DNA of 64,000 nucleotides, taken from Thalassobellus sediminis. GTDB taxonomy: Bacteria; Bacteroidota; Bacteroidia; Flavobacteriales; Flavobacteriaceae. The notes beneath the pieces were generated by a model, which saw only the letters and a list, made by a program, of their open reading frames with translations, did not search any database and was not told the origin of the DNA. The stretch spans positions 868,001-932,000 of the forward strand of contig NZ_JBISCD010000040.1 of assembly GCF_044386045.1 (NCBI RefSeq), written 5' to 3'. Positions 8,501-14,693 of the stretch are shown here, piece after piece (positions within the stretch are counted from its first letter, which is position 1; every line of letters begins with the position of its first letter). A program made the translations under genes and the position numbers.

Positions 8501-8850
8501 AAGAATTACAGAAATTTGGAAAAGAATTAGTCGATCGTTTTGGAGAATTACCAAATCAAGTGACCGATTTATTAAATAGTGTCCAAATAAAGTGGTTGGC
8601 AACTAAAATAGGTTTCGAAAAAATTATTATGAAACAAGGTAAGTTTGTAGGCTATTTTATTACCGATCAACAAAGTAATTTTTATCAAAGTAAAGGGTTT
8701 ACTAAAGTGCTTCAATTTGTGCAAAAAAATCCAAGAATTTGTAAAATGAAAGAAAAGCAAACGCGTAATGGCTTACGATTATTATTAACCTTTGAATCTG
8801 TTAAATCTGTAAAACAAGCTTACGAGTTGTTAAAACCTATCGTGGCTTGA
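5503..8850 (+). CDS. mfd: Transcription-repair coupling factor Mfd
   Basis: This 1115-residue protein has full family length. Residues about 1-350 match the UvrB-like UvrA-binding region (YPGSYRRPYQIEE, then FVTEPGEFSVRGGIVDVFSF). Next comes the RNA polymerase-interacting CarD-like domain (GDYVTHIDHGIGRFGGL, about 437). The RecG-like motor has Walker A GDVGFGKTE near 585 and DEEQ near 685, with motif VI QMRGRVGRSNKKAF; the C-terminal TRCF domain follows. Mfd removes RNA polymerase stalled at DNA lesions and recruits UvrA. The start is GTG, supported by the promoter 20 bases upstream. The downstream thioredoxin-like gene follows after 37 bases and may be cotranscribed. Confidence 0.97.
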   Translation: MSKTILSQTYAQTLQTQNLKTSIANSQSKTHLKGLVGSSFSFVISSVFKETEKPFLIVFNDKEEAAFYLNDLEQLCGDKDVLFYPGSYRRPYQIEETDNANVLLRAEVLNRINSQKKPAIIVTYPDALFEQVVTRKELERNTLKIGVNDDLSIDFVNEVLFEYQFKRVDFVTEPGEFSVRGGIVDVFSFSHDQPYRIEFFGDEVDSIRTFDVETQLSIEQIKKINIIPNVANKLLEEKRQSFLKYIAQKTVVYFKNADLFFSRIDDFYTKAEEAFKTLSSDIKHAQPNELFSNSELLKKQLLEFSIVEFGSSAVFSSKGDTQSIAFNTSPQPSFNKQFNLLIEDLNINHDKGYKNYIACVSEQQAKRFHDIFDDVEEEVHYKTIVLSLHQGFIDHDSKVVCYTDHQIFERYHKFHVKNGYAKKQAITLKELTNLDIGDYVTHIDHGIGRFGGLQKIDVEGKKQEAIKLVYGERDVLYLSIHSLHKITKFNGKDGKPPKIYKLGSTAWKTLKAKTKARVKHVAFNLIKLYAKRKTEKGYQYKTDSYMQHELEASFIYEDTPDQSTATADIKADMESERPMDRLVCGDVGFGKTEVAIRAAFKAVDNGKQVAVLVPTTILAYQHSRTFAARLKEFPVTVDYLNRFRTAKEKRETLENLEKGKVDIIIGTHQLVNKKVKFKDLGLLIVDEEQKFGVAVKEKLKTLKDNVDVLTLTATPIPRTLQFSLMAARDLSVITTPPPNRYPIESHVIRFNEESIRDAVSYEIERGGQIFFIHNRIENIKEVAGMIQRLVPDAKIGIGHGQMDGKKLEQLMLSFMDGAFDVLVSTTIIESGLDVPNANTIFINNANNFGLSDLHQMRGRVGRSNKKAFCYFITPEYSAMTDDARKRITALEQFTELGSGFNIAMKDLEIRGAGDLLGGEQSGFINEIGFDTYQKILNEAIEELKENEFKDLYEEDEDDKVYVKEVTIDSDFELLFPDDYVNNIAERLNLYTQLNNLNTEEELQKFGKELVDRFGELPNQVTDLLNSVQIKWLATKIGFEKIIMKQGKFVGYFITDQQSNFYQSKGFTKVLQFVQKNPRICKMKEKQTRNGLRLLLTFESVKSVKQAYELLKPIVA

Positions 8851-8887
8851 TTATTGATTTTTATGAAATATAAATAAATTAGTGCCC

Positions 8888-10216
8888 ATGTTAAACCGAA
8901 TTATTGTCTTAGTAGTATTATTACCAACATTTCTTTTTGCGCAACATACTATAAAAGGAACGTTCTCTCCGGCCAAAGACTATAACGTTGCATTATTGTA
9001 TAAAGCAACGCCTACTATATCAGAATACGTTACTAATGCAGAAATTAAAGAAGATGGAAGCTTTGAGTTTCAGTTAGATTCTACAGCAACAAAAGGTATT
9101 TATAAATTGGTATATGCGGTACCGCAAGAAGATTATAATTTCGATATTATTTATAATGCAAAAGAAGATATAGAGCTTACTTTTAACTCGGAAACAGGTG
9201 TAAAATTCACATCTTCTTCAGAAAATAAACTTTTAGCATCTTATACCAATAGTATGTCTATGGTTACTCAAAGTATAGGTAATTATTTTAGGCAACAAAG
9301 TACAGATACCACGGCATTAAAAACCATTTTTAAAACTCAAAAAGAAACGCAACTAAACTTTGAAAAAGCAGCTCAAGGTACTATTGCACTTCAATTTATT
9401 AAAGCTAATAAGCCTTATGTGCCTGAAGTATTTGAAGATGTAAAGACATATATAAATAATTTAGAAAAGCATTATTTTGATTATGTAGATTTTAATAATA
9501 AAACATTACAAAGTTCTAGTTTTTTAGAAGAACGCATGTTAAATTATGTGTTTGGAATGACTTCTGAAACATTAGATGAAGCATCTAATTATAAGAAGAA
9601 TATTGATGTTTTTTGTGACGCTATGAAAACGGTTCCTAATGAAGTTAAGCGGATTTTATTGCTAGATTTATGGCAGCAAATGGCCGATTTAGGTAATGAG
9701 CCTATTGCAAATTATATTTCTGAAACCTATTTAATAGATGTTGCTTTGGCTTTGAATGACCAACAGTTGGTTAACGACTTATTATTATTTAAAAGGGTTT
9801 CTTTAGGTAAAAAAGCACCCGATTTTTCTTTAGAAATAGAAAAAGATAATAAGAAAATCACTAAAAAGTTAAGTGATTTAGATACTGCTGAAAATTACAT
9901 AGTAGTTTTTTGGAGTAGTACCTGTTCTCATTGTTTAGAAGAAGTTCCTCATTTAGATACTTTTGTAAAAGCTCAAGAAAAAGGAAAGATACAAGTGGTT
10001 GCTATTGGTTTAGAAAAAGAACCTTACAAATGGAAAGACCTAACATATGACTATCCAGAATTTATTCATGTGTATGGAGAAGGTAAATGGGATAATGCTA
10101 TAGGAAATGATTATGGTGTAACGGCAACACCAACCTATTTTATTTTAGATAAAGACAAGCACATTATTGCAAAACCAGAACATTTTGAAGATGTAAAAAA
10201 CTTTTTTGAGGAATAA
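8888..10216 (+). CDS. TlpA-like thiol-disulfide oxidoreductase
   Basis: This 442-residue secreted protein has a signal peptide ending LLPTFLFAQ. Residues about 20-110 resemble the beta-sandwich DUF4369 found at the N-terminus of Bacteroidota TlpA-like proteins. A helical middle follows, then a C-terminal thioredoxin domain from about 310 with the active site WSSTCSHCLEEVPHL (CSHC) and the cis-proline region ATPTYF. It probably reduces or exchanges disulfides in periplasmic proteins. The ATG at 8888 is preferred to a GTG two codons earlier. No c-type cytochrome maturation genes are adjacent, so the partner is unknown. Confidence 0.85.
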   Translation: MLNRIIVLVVLLPTFLFAQHTIKGTFSPAKDYNVALLYKATPTISEYVTNAEIKEDGSFEFQLDSTATKGIYKLVYAVPQEDYNFDIIYNAKEDIELTFNSETGVKFTSSSENKLLASYTNSMSMVTQSIGNYFRQQSTDTTALKTIFKTQKETQLNFEKAAQGTIALQFIKANKPYVPEVFEDVKTYINNLEKHYFDYVDFNNKTLQSSSFLEERMLNYVFGMTSETLDEASNYKKNIDVFCDAMKTVPNEVKRILLLDLWQQMADLGNEPIANYISETYLIDVALALNDQQLVNDLLLFKRVSLGKKAPDFSLEIEKDNKKITKKLSDLDTAENYIVVFWSSTCSHCLEEVPHLDTFVKAQEKGKIQVVAIGLEKEPYKWKDLTYDYPEFIHVYGEGKWDNAIGNDYGVTATPTYFILDKDKHIIAKPEHFEDVKNFFEE

Positions 10217-10220
10217 TTTG

Positions 10221-10246
10221 TCATTCCTGCGAATGCAGGGATCCAT
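10221..10246. repeat. Short REP-like palindromic element
   Basis: The sequence contains CCTGC-GAAT-GCAGG directly after the stop codon of the TlpA-like gene. Its higher GC content and stem-loop form are typical of dispersed intergenic repeats and it may also act as a weak terminator. Confidence 0.5.
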
Positions 10247-10301
10247 TTTAACTCTAAATTTATTGTGAATTATTTTTTGCTTAAGTAATAATAATAAAAG
10301 T

Positions 10302-10661
10302 TTAAAAATGATAAAAAGCATTTTCTAAATGCTCGATATTAAAGTCGTTACTTTCTTTTACAATAGCAATAATATCAAAACGCACTTCTACATCTAAATC
10401 GTTTGCTGTTACATATTCATCAACAGCTTTTACAAGGCGTTGAATTTGTTTTGGTTTTACAAAGTCTTGTGGATTTCCAAAATCGACTGACGATCGTGTT
10501 TTAACTTCAATAATAGCTAAAATATCATCTTTTTTTGCAATAATATCAACTTCGGCTTTATCAAAACGGTAGTTACGTTCTATGATATCGTAACTGTTTT
10601 TTAATAGAAAATCTACGGCTAGTTGCTCGCCTTTTTTACCAAGTTCGTTGTGTTGAGCCAT
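10302..10661 (-). CDS. YraN/UPF0102 family endonuclease-like protein
   Basis: This 119-residue protein has the family's usual length and motifs: N-terminal GKKGEQLAVDFLLKN, then ERNYRFDKAEVDIIAKKDDILAIIEVKTRSS, in which the D..EVK residues form the PD-(D/E)xK-like Holliday-junction resolvase-fold catalytic set. The family is nearly universal in bacteria, predicted to act on DNA, and without a settled role. The gene is alone, convergent with the TlpA-like gene and divergent from the metal regulator operon. Confidence 0.9.
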   Translation of the reverse strand: MAQHNELGKKGEQLAVDFLLKNSYDIIERNYRFDKAEVDIIAKKDDILAIIEVKTRSSVDFGNPQDFVKPKQIQRLVKAVDEYVTANDLDVEVRFDIIAIVKESNDFNIEHLENAFYHF

Positions 10662-10686
10662 TTTACTAAGATAAAAATATTTTGCT

Positions 10687-10700
10687 ATTAAGTACTTAAT
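10687..10700. promoter_or_regulatory. Perfect 14-base palindrome upstream of metal regulator
   Basis: ATTAAGTACTTAAT lies in the yraN / DtxR-family divergent region. It could be a regulator site or chance in AT-rich DNA. Confidence 0.25.
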
Positions 10701-10717
10701 TCATACTTAAAACTCAA

Positions 10718-10737
10718 TTTTTAGTCATCCCTAAAAA
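10718..10737. promoter_or_regulatory. Candidate DtxR/MntR-family operator
   Basis: TTTTTAG-TCATCC-CTAAAAA is a perfect 7-base inverted repeat with a 6-base spacer, 51 bases before the DtxR-family start codon. Its T-rich TTAG/CTAA arms resemble DtxR/MntR boxes, so autoregulation of the operon by metal is likely. Confidence 0.55.
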
Positions 10738-10788
10738 TAGTTTTAAACCAAAGTAAATATATGTATCTTTACAGCATATTTTTATAAC

Positions 10789-11442
10789 ATGGTTTCATTA
10801 TCTGAAGAGAATTATTTAAAAGCTATTTATCAGTTAGGACAACAAGGGAGTTTGGCTGTAAGTACTAATGCTATTGCAAAAAAAATTGAGTCTAAAGCGT
10901 CTTCGGTTACCGATATGATTAAAAAATTAGCTGAAAAAAACTTAGCTAATTATGTAAAATATCAAGGCGTGAGTTTAACCGAAAAAGGCCGTTTAGCAGC
11001 AGCGTTAGTTGTTAGAAAGCACAGGCTATGGGAGGTGTTTTTGGTAGAGAAATTAAACTTTTCTTGGGATGAGGTTCATGATGTTGCCGAACAGTTAGAG
11101 CATATAAAATCTTTAAAACTAGTAAACGAGTTAGATGATTTTTTAGGAAACCCAACACACGATCCGCATGGCGATCCTATACCAGATAAAGACGGAAATT
11201 ATTCGCCTGTAAAAAGTGTGAATATTTTAGATATAGAAACAGGAAAAGAAGGCATTTTAGCATTAGTGAAAAACTCTTCTGATGTGTTTTTAAAGTATTT
11301 AAACAAAAATAATTTGGCGTTAGGAGACACTATTAAGGTTTTAGATTTTGAACCTTTTGATAACTCGTTAACTATAGAAACTAAATCTAAAAAGATGATT
11401 ATTTCTAAAGAAGTTGCTCAGAATTTATATTTAAGCATGTAA
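10789..11442 (+). CDS. DtxR/MntR-family metal-dependent transcriptional repressor
   Basis: This 217-residue protein has a winged-helix DNA-binding domain (residues 1-70, with SKASSVTDMIKKLAEKNLANYVKY), the DtxR dimerisation and metal-binding domain (KHRLWEVFLVEKL, then EVHDVAEQLEH around 105), a DPHGDPIP segment and a C-terminal FeoA/SH3-like domain. The ligand positions equivalent to MntR His77, Glu99, Glu102 and His103 are conserved. The N-terminal pair (MntR Asp8/Glu11) appears to be Asn8/Lys11, so metal choice may differ from classic MntR. It is the first of four tightly spaced genes leading to split feoB and probably represses them when metal is replete. A candidate operator lies upstream. 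Confidence 0.88.
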   Translation: MVSLSEENYLKAIYQLGQQGSLAVSTNAIAKKIESKASSVTDMIKKLAEKNLANYVKYQGVSLTEKGRLAAALVVRKHRLWEVFLVEKLNFSWDEVHDVAEQLEHIKSLKLVNELDDFLGNPTHDPHGDPIPDKDGNYSPVKSVNILDIETGKEGILALVKNSSDVFLKYLNKNNLALGDTIKVLDFEPFDNSLTIETKSKKMIISKEVAQNLYLSM

Positions 11443-11444
11443 TT

Positions 11445-12467
11445 ATGAATACATACAATCCAATATCGGCACTTATTATCTTTTTTGTTATTGCAATATT
11501 GCTTTTTGGCTTGTTTAGACCTATAAAGGGTTGGTTTTGGATTCTTAAAAAGAATTTAAAGGGTAATGAAAAAACAATAATTGAAGATATTTTAAAGCAG
11601 TTATATCATTTTGAAAATTCAGAAAACAAAGTTGATATGAAAACTTTGGTTCAGGTGTTAGATTTTAATAATAATAGCATTGTTGAAGCCATAAAAAAAA
11701 TGACGATAAACGATTTAATTTATTTTGAATCAGATATTTTAAAACTAACAGAAACAGGACGCGATTATGCGGTTCGTATTGTTAGAGTACATAGGCTATG
11801 GGAACGCTATTTAGCCGATAAAACAGGTTTTGATAAAACCGAATGGCATGATAGGGCAGAAAAGATGGAGCATAAGTTAAGTCATGATGAAACCAATACG
11901 CTGGCATCTCGTTTAGGAAACCCAAAGTTCGATCCGCATGGAGATCCTATCCCCACAAAAACAGGGAAAATGGCTGAGGTTAATGGCACAGAGTTGCCTT
12001 TATTACCTGTAAATACCATTGGGAGAATTACACATATTGAAGATGAACCCGAAATAATTTATAAGCAAATTTTAGCCGAAAATATTCATATAGGATCGCT
12101 TATTAGAGTGGTTGAAAATAATGCAACTCGTATTGTGTTTCTATCGGAAGGTGAAGAATTTAGATTAGCACCTATTGTAGCAGCAAATTTAACCGTTGCA
12201 GCTATTGAAAAAGAGGTTGTTATTGAAGATAATATTGCCAGATTATCAAGTTTAAAAGAATCAGATACCGCTAAAATTATAGGAATTTCTAAAGAAAGTA
12301 GAGGAGAGAGTAGAAGACGACTTTTAGATTTAGGCTTTGTAAAAGGTGCCGATATTAAAATAGATTTAATGAATCCGTTAGGAGAACCACATGCTTATTT
12401 AATAAAAGGAACCTCTATTGCCCTTCGGAAAAATCAAGCATCAAAAATTCTTATTAAAAAAGATTAA
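11445..12467 (+). CDS. Membrane-anchored DtxR-like protein fused to FeoA domains
   Basis: This 340-residue protein has one N-terminal membrane helix (ALIIFFVIAILLFGLF, residues 9-24). A winged-helix-like region (about 40-110) and a DtxR-type metal domain follow (VHRLWERYLADKTG, EWHDRAEKMEH, DPHGDPIP). Next come two SH3-like segments, the second of which is a clear FeoA domain (AKIIGISKESRGESRRRLLDLGFVKG, from about 270). It starts 2 bases after the regulator and ends 3 bases before the FeoB GTPase half. The FeoA part probably serves the FeoB channel at the membrane; the DtxR part could sense cytoplasmic metal there. Whether it still binds DNA is unknown. Confidence 0.8.
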   Translation: MNTYNPISALIIFFVIAILLFGLFRPIKGWFWILKKNLKGNEKTIIEDILKQLYHFENSENKVDMKTLVQVLDFNNNSIVEAIKKMTINDLIYFESDILKLTETGRDYAVRIVRVHRLWERYLADKTGFDKTEWHDRAEKMEHKLSHDETNTLASRLGNPKFDPHGDPIPTKTGKMAEVNGTELPLLPVNTIGRITHIEDEPEIIYKQILAENIHIGSLIRVVENNATRIVFLSEGEEFRLAPIVAANLTVAAIEKEVVIEDNIARLSSLKESDTAKIIGISKESRGESRRRLLDLGFVKGADIKIDLMNPLGEPHAYLIKGTSIALRKNQASKILIKKD

Positions 12468-12470
12468 GCC

Positions 12471-13235
12471 ATGGATACAAAAGTAAAAAGTGCTTGCGAT
12501 ACCTGTGAACATTTCAATGCTGAAGGTTTAAAAAAGCTGGGAATAAATACCAATAATTTCGATTTTGTGGTGGCGTTGGCAGGTAATCCAAATACAGGAA
12601 AAAGTACGGTATTCAATTCATTAACAGGATTAAGGCAACACACCGGGAATTGGCCAGGAAAAACAGTGACTAGAGCCGAAGGAGGTTTTGAGTATAATAG
12701 TCAAAAATTTAAGTTGGTCGATTTACCAGGAACGTATTCATTACTTTCAACATCAGAAGATGAAGAAGCAGCCCGAGATTTTATCCTTTTCGGAAAACCC
12801 AACGTAACCGTAATTGTTGTTGATGCAAATAGATTAGAACGTAACTTAAATTTAGTACTGCAAATTTTAGAAATTACAGATAAGGCGGTACTATGTTTGA
12901 ATTTAATGGATGAAGCAAAACGAAACCATATTACTATTGATGAACGAACGCTAGCACGCGATTTAGGAATTCCAGTAGTGCCAACCAGTGCTCGATTTAA
13001 TCAAGGTATTCCAGAATTAATTCATACCATTAGCGAGATTGCAAATGGCAATATTGTATGTAAGCCTCACCGTATTAAAAATGTGCCTAGTAATATTGAA
13101 AATGCTGTTAAAACGCTTTCAGCTGAAATAGAAAAAGAGTTTCCTAATATTGCGAATAGCAGATGGATTGCCTTTAGATTGTTAGAAGGCGATACGCATA
13201 TTATTAATGCTTTAAGAGCAGGAGAATTAGTTTAA
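12471..13235 (+). CDS. FeoB N-terminal half: GTPase and helical domain, separate gene
   Basis: This 254-residue protein contains the FeoB G-protein motifs: G1 GNPNTGKSTVFN (about 38), G3 DLPGTYSL (about 84) and G4 NLMDEAKR (about 143). The helical GDP-dissociation region follows, ending RWIAFRLLEGD. A preceding CDTCEHF segment holds two cysteines. It stops where intact FeoB continues into the membrane domain. The membrane half is a separate gene 22 bases later in another frame. The intervening bases have stops in both used frames, so one sequencing error cannot join them. It should supply GTP hydrolysis for the Fe(II) (or Mn) channel encoded downstream. Confidence 0.88.
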   Translation: MDTKVKSACDTCEHFNAEGLKKLGINTNNFDFVVALAGNPNTGKSTVFNSLTGLRQHTGNWPGKTVTRAEGGFEYNSQKFKLVDLPGTYSLLSTSEDEEAARDFILFGKPNVTVIVVDANRLERNLNLVLQILEITDKAVLCLNLMDEAKRNHITIDERTLARDLGIPVVPTSARFNQGIPELIHTISEIANGNIVCKPHRIKNVPSNIENAVKTLSAEIEKEFPNIANSRWIAFRLLEGDTHIINALRAGELV

Positions 13236-13257
13236 CTAATAGGTTTTTGATAACGAC

Positions 13258-14676
13258 ATGAAGAATAAAAATATAGATCATATATTAGAATTGTCTAACG
13301 AATTGCGTTGGCAAATTGGTGACGATTTTCATGATAATTTAACCGAAGGTATTTATGCTGATGCAGCTCAAATAGTTAGTGATACCGTAAAGGTTGATAA
13401 TTCAAAAAAACGCTTTCGATTAGATAGACAAATTGATAAAATAGTTACTAGTAAAACATTTGGGTTTCCTATTATGTTTTTAATCTTGGCCGTGGTGTTA
13501 TGGTTAACTATAATTGGAGCCAATTACCCTTCAGGTTTATTAGCAGAACTTTTACTAGATACCGTGCATCCTATTTTAAAATCCTTTGCATCAAATATTG
13601 GGATGCCTTGGTGGTTAGATGGGTTTTTAATTGATGGTGTTTACCTTGCTGTAGCTTGGGTTATTGCGGTTATGTTACCACCAATGGCTATCTTTTTTCC
13701 TTTGTTTACATTATTAGAAGATTTTGGTTATTTACCTCGAATTGCTTTTAATTTAGATTCTTTATTTAAAAAATCTGGCGCGCATGGTAAGCAAGCTTTA
13801 ACCATGAGTATGGGTTTTGGTTGTAATGCTGCTGGTGTGGTTGCTACTCGAATTATTGATAGTCCTAGAGAGCGTTTAATTGCTATAATAACTAATAATT
13901 TTTCGTTGTGTAATGGACGTTGGCCAACACAAATATTAATTGCTACTATTTTTATTGGAGCTGTAGTGCCTTCTTCATTATCTAGTTTAGTATCATTATT
14001 AGCGGTTATAGGAATTGCTGTTTTGGGTATGGCTTTTATGTTTGGTACATCTTGGGCATTGTCTAAAACCATGTTGAAGGGAGAAGTATCTACATTTAAT
14101 TTAGAATTACCTCCGTATCGTCCGCCACGTTTTTGGAAAACCTTATATACCTCGTTAATAGATAGAACCATGATTGTTTTGTGGCGCGCTATTGTTTTTG
14201 CAGCTCCTGCGGGTGCGGTTATTTGGTTAATTTCTAATGTGTATATAGGTAATGAAAGTATAGCTGCTTGGACTATTGATGCTTTAGATGGTTTCGGATT
14301 CCTTTTAGGACTAAATGGTGTTATTTTATTAGCCTATATAGTCGCGATTCCTGCTAATGAAATTGTGATTCCTACCATATTAATGCTAACGGTTATGGTA
14401 ACTGGTATTACTGGAGGTTCTGGTGCAGGTGTTATGTTCGAACTAGATTCGGTTACTGCTACAGGCGATATTTTACGTGCAGGTGGTTGGACTTTGCTAA
14501 CCGCCATAAATTTGATGTTATTTAGTTTATTGCACAACCCATGTAGTACAACTATTTATACTATTTATAAGGAAACAAAAAGTGTAAAATGGACGGTGTT
14601 TGCATCTATTATGCCTGTTGTTTTAGGGTTTGTTGTTACTTTTTTAGTAGCTCAAATTTGGAGGATTATTTTTTAA
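13258..14676 (+). CDS. FeoB C-terminal half: membrane channel domain, separate gene
   Basis: This 472-residue membrane protein begins with a hydrophilic segment matching the FeoB linker (IYADAAQIVSDTV) and continues with the FeoB core: GFPIMFLILAVVLW, the nucleoside-recognition-like Gate regions (FTLLEDFGYLPRIAFNLDSL, then GFGCNAAGVVATRIIDSPRERL) and a second Gate with NEIVIPTILML. The GFGCN motif carries the FeoB-type cysteine. About nine membrane segments are visible, ending in a hydrophobic C-terminus. It presumably assembles with the GTPase half encoded just upstream to move Fe(II). A complete second FeoB lies at 17863-19962, so the split system may serve another metal or condition. Confidence 0.87.
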   Translation: MKNKNIDHILELSNELRWQIGDDFHDNLTEGIYADAAQIVSDTVKVDNSKKRFRLDRQIDKIVTSKTFGFPIMFLILAVVLWLTIIGANYPSGLLAELLLDTVHPILKSFASNIGMPWWLDGFLIDGVYLAVAWVIAVMLPPMAIFFPLFTLLEDFGYLPRIAFNLDSLFKKSGAHGKQALTMSMGFGCNAAGVVATRIIDSPRERLIAIITNNFSLCNGRWPTQILIATIFIGAVVPSSLSSLVSLLAVIGIAVLGMAFMFGTSWALSKTMLKGEVSTFNLELPPYRPPRFWKTLYTSLIDRTMIVLWRAIVFAAPAGAVIWLISNVYIGNESIAAWTIDALDGFGFLLGLNGVILLAYIVAIPANEIVIPTILMLTVMVTGITGGSGAGVMFELDSVTATGDILRAGGWTLLTAINLMLFSLLHNPCSTTIYTIYKETKSVKWTVFASIMPVVLGFVVTFLVAQIWRIIF

Positions 14677-14693
14677 GAGAATTAGTGCTCGTA

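Noticed and set aside
13233..13258. A simple frameshift or sequencing error splitting feoB
   Set aside because: Both reading frames have stop codons in the gap, so at least two changes would be needed; the halves are treated as separate genes.
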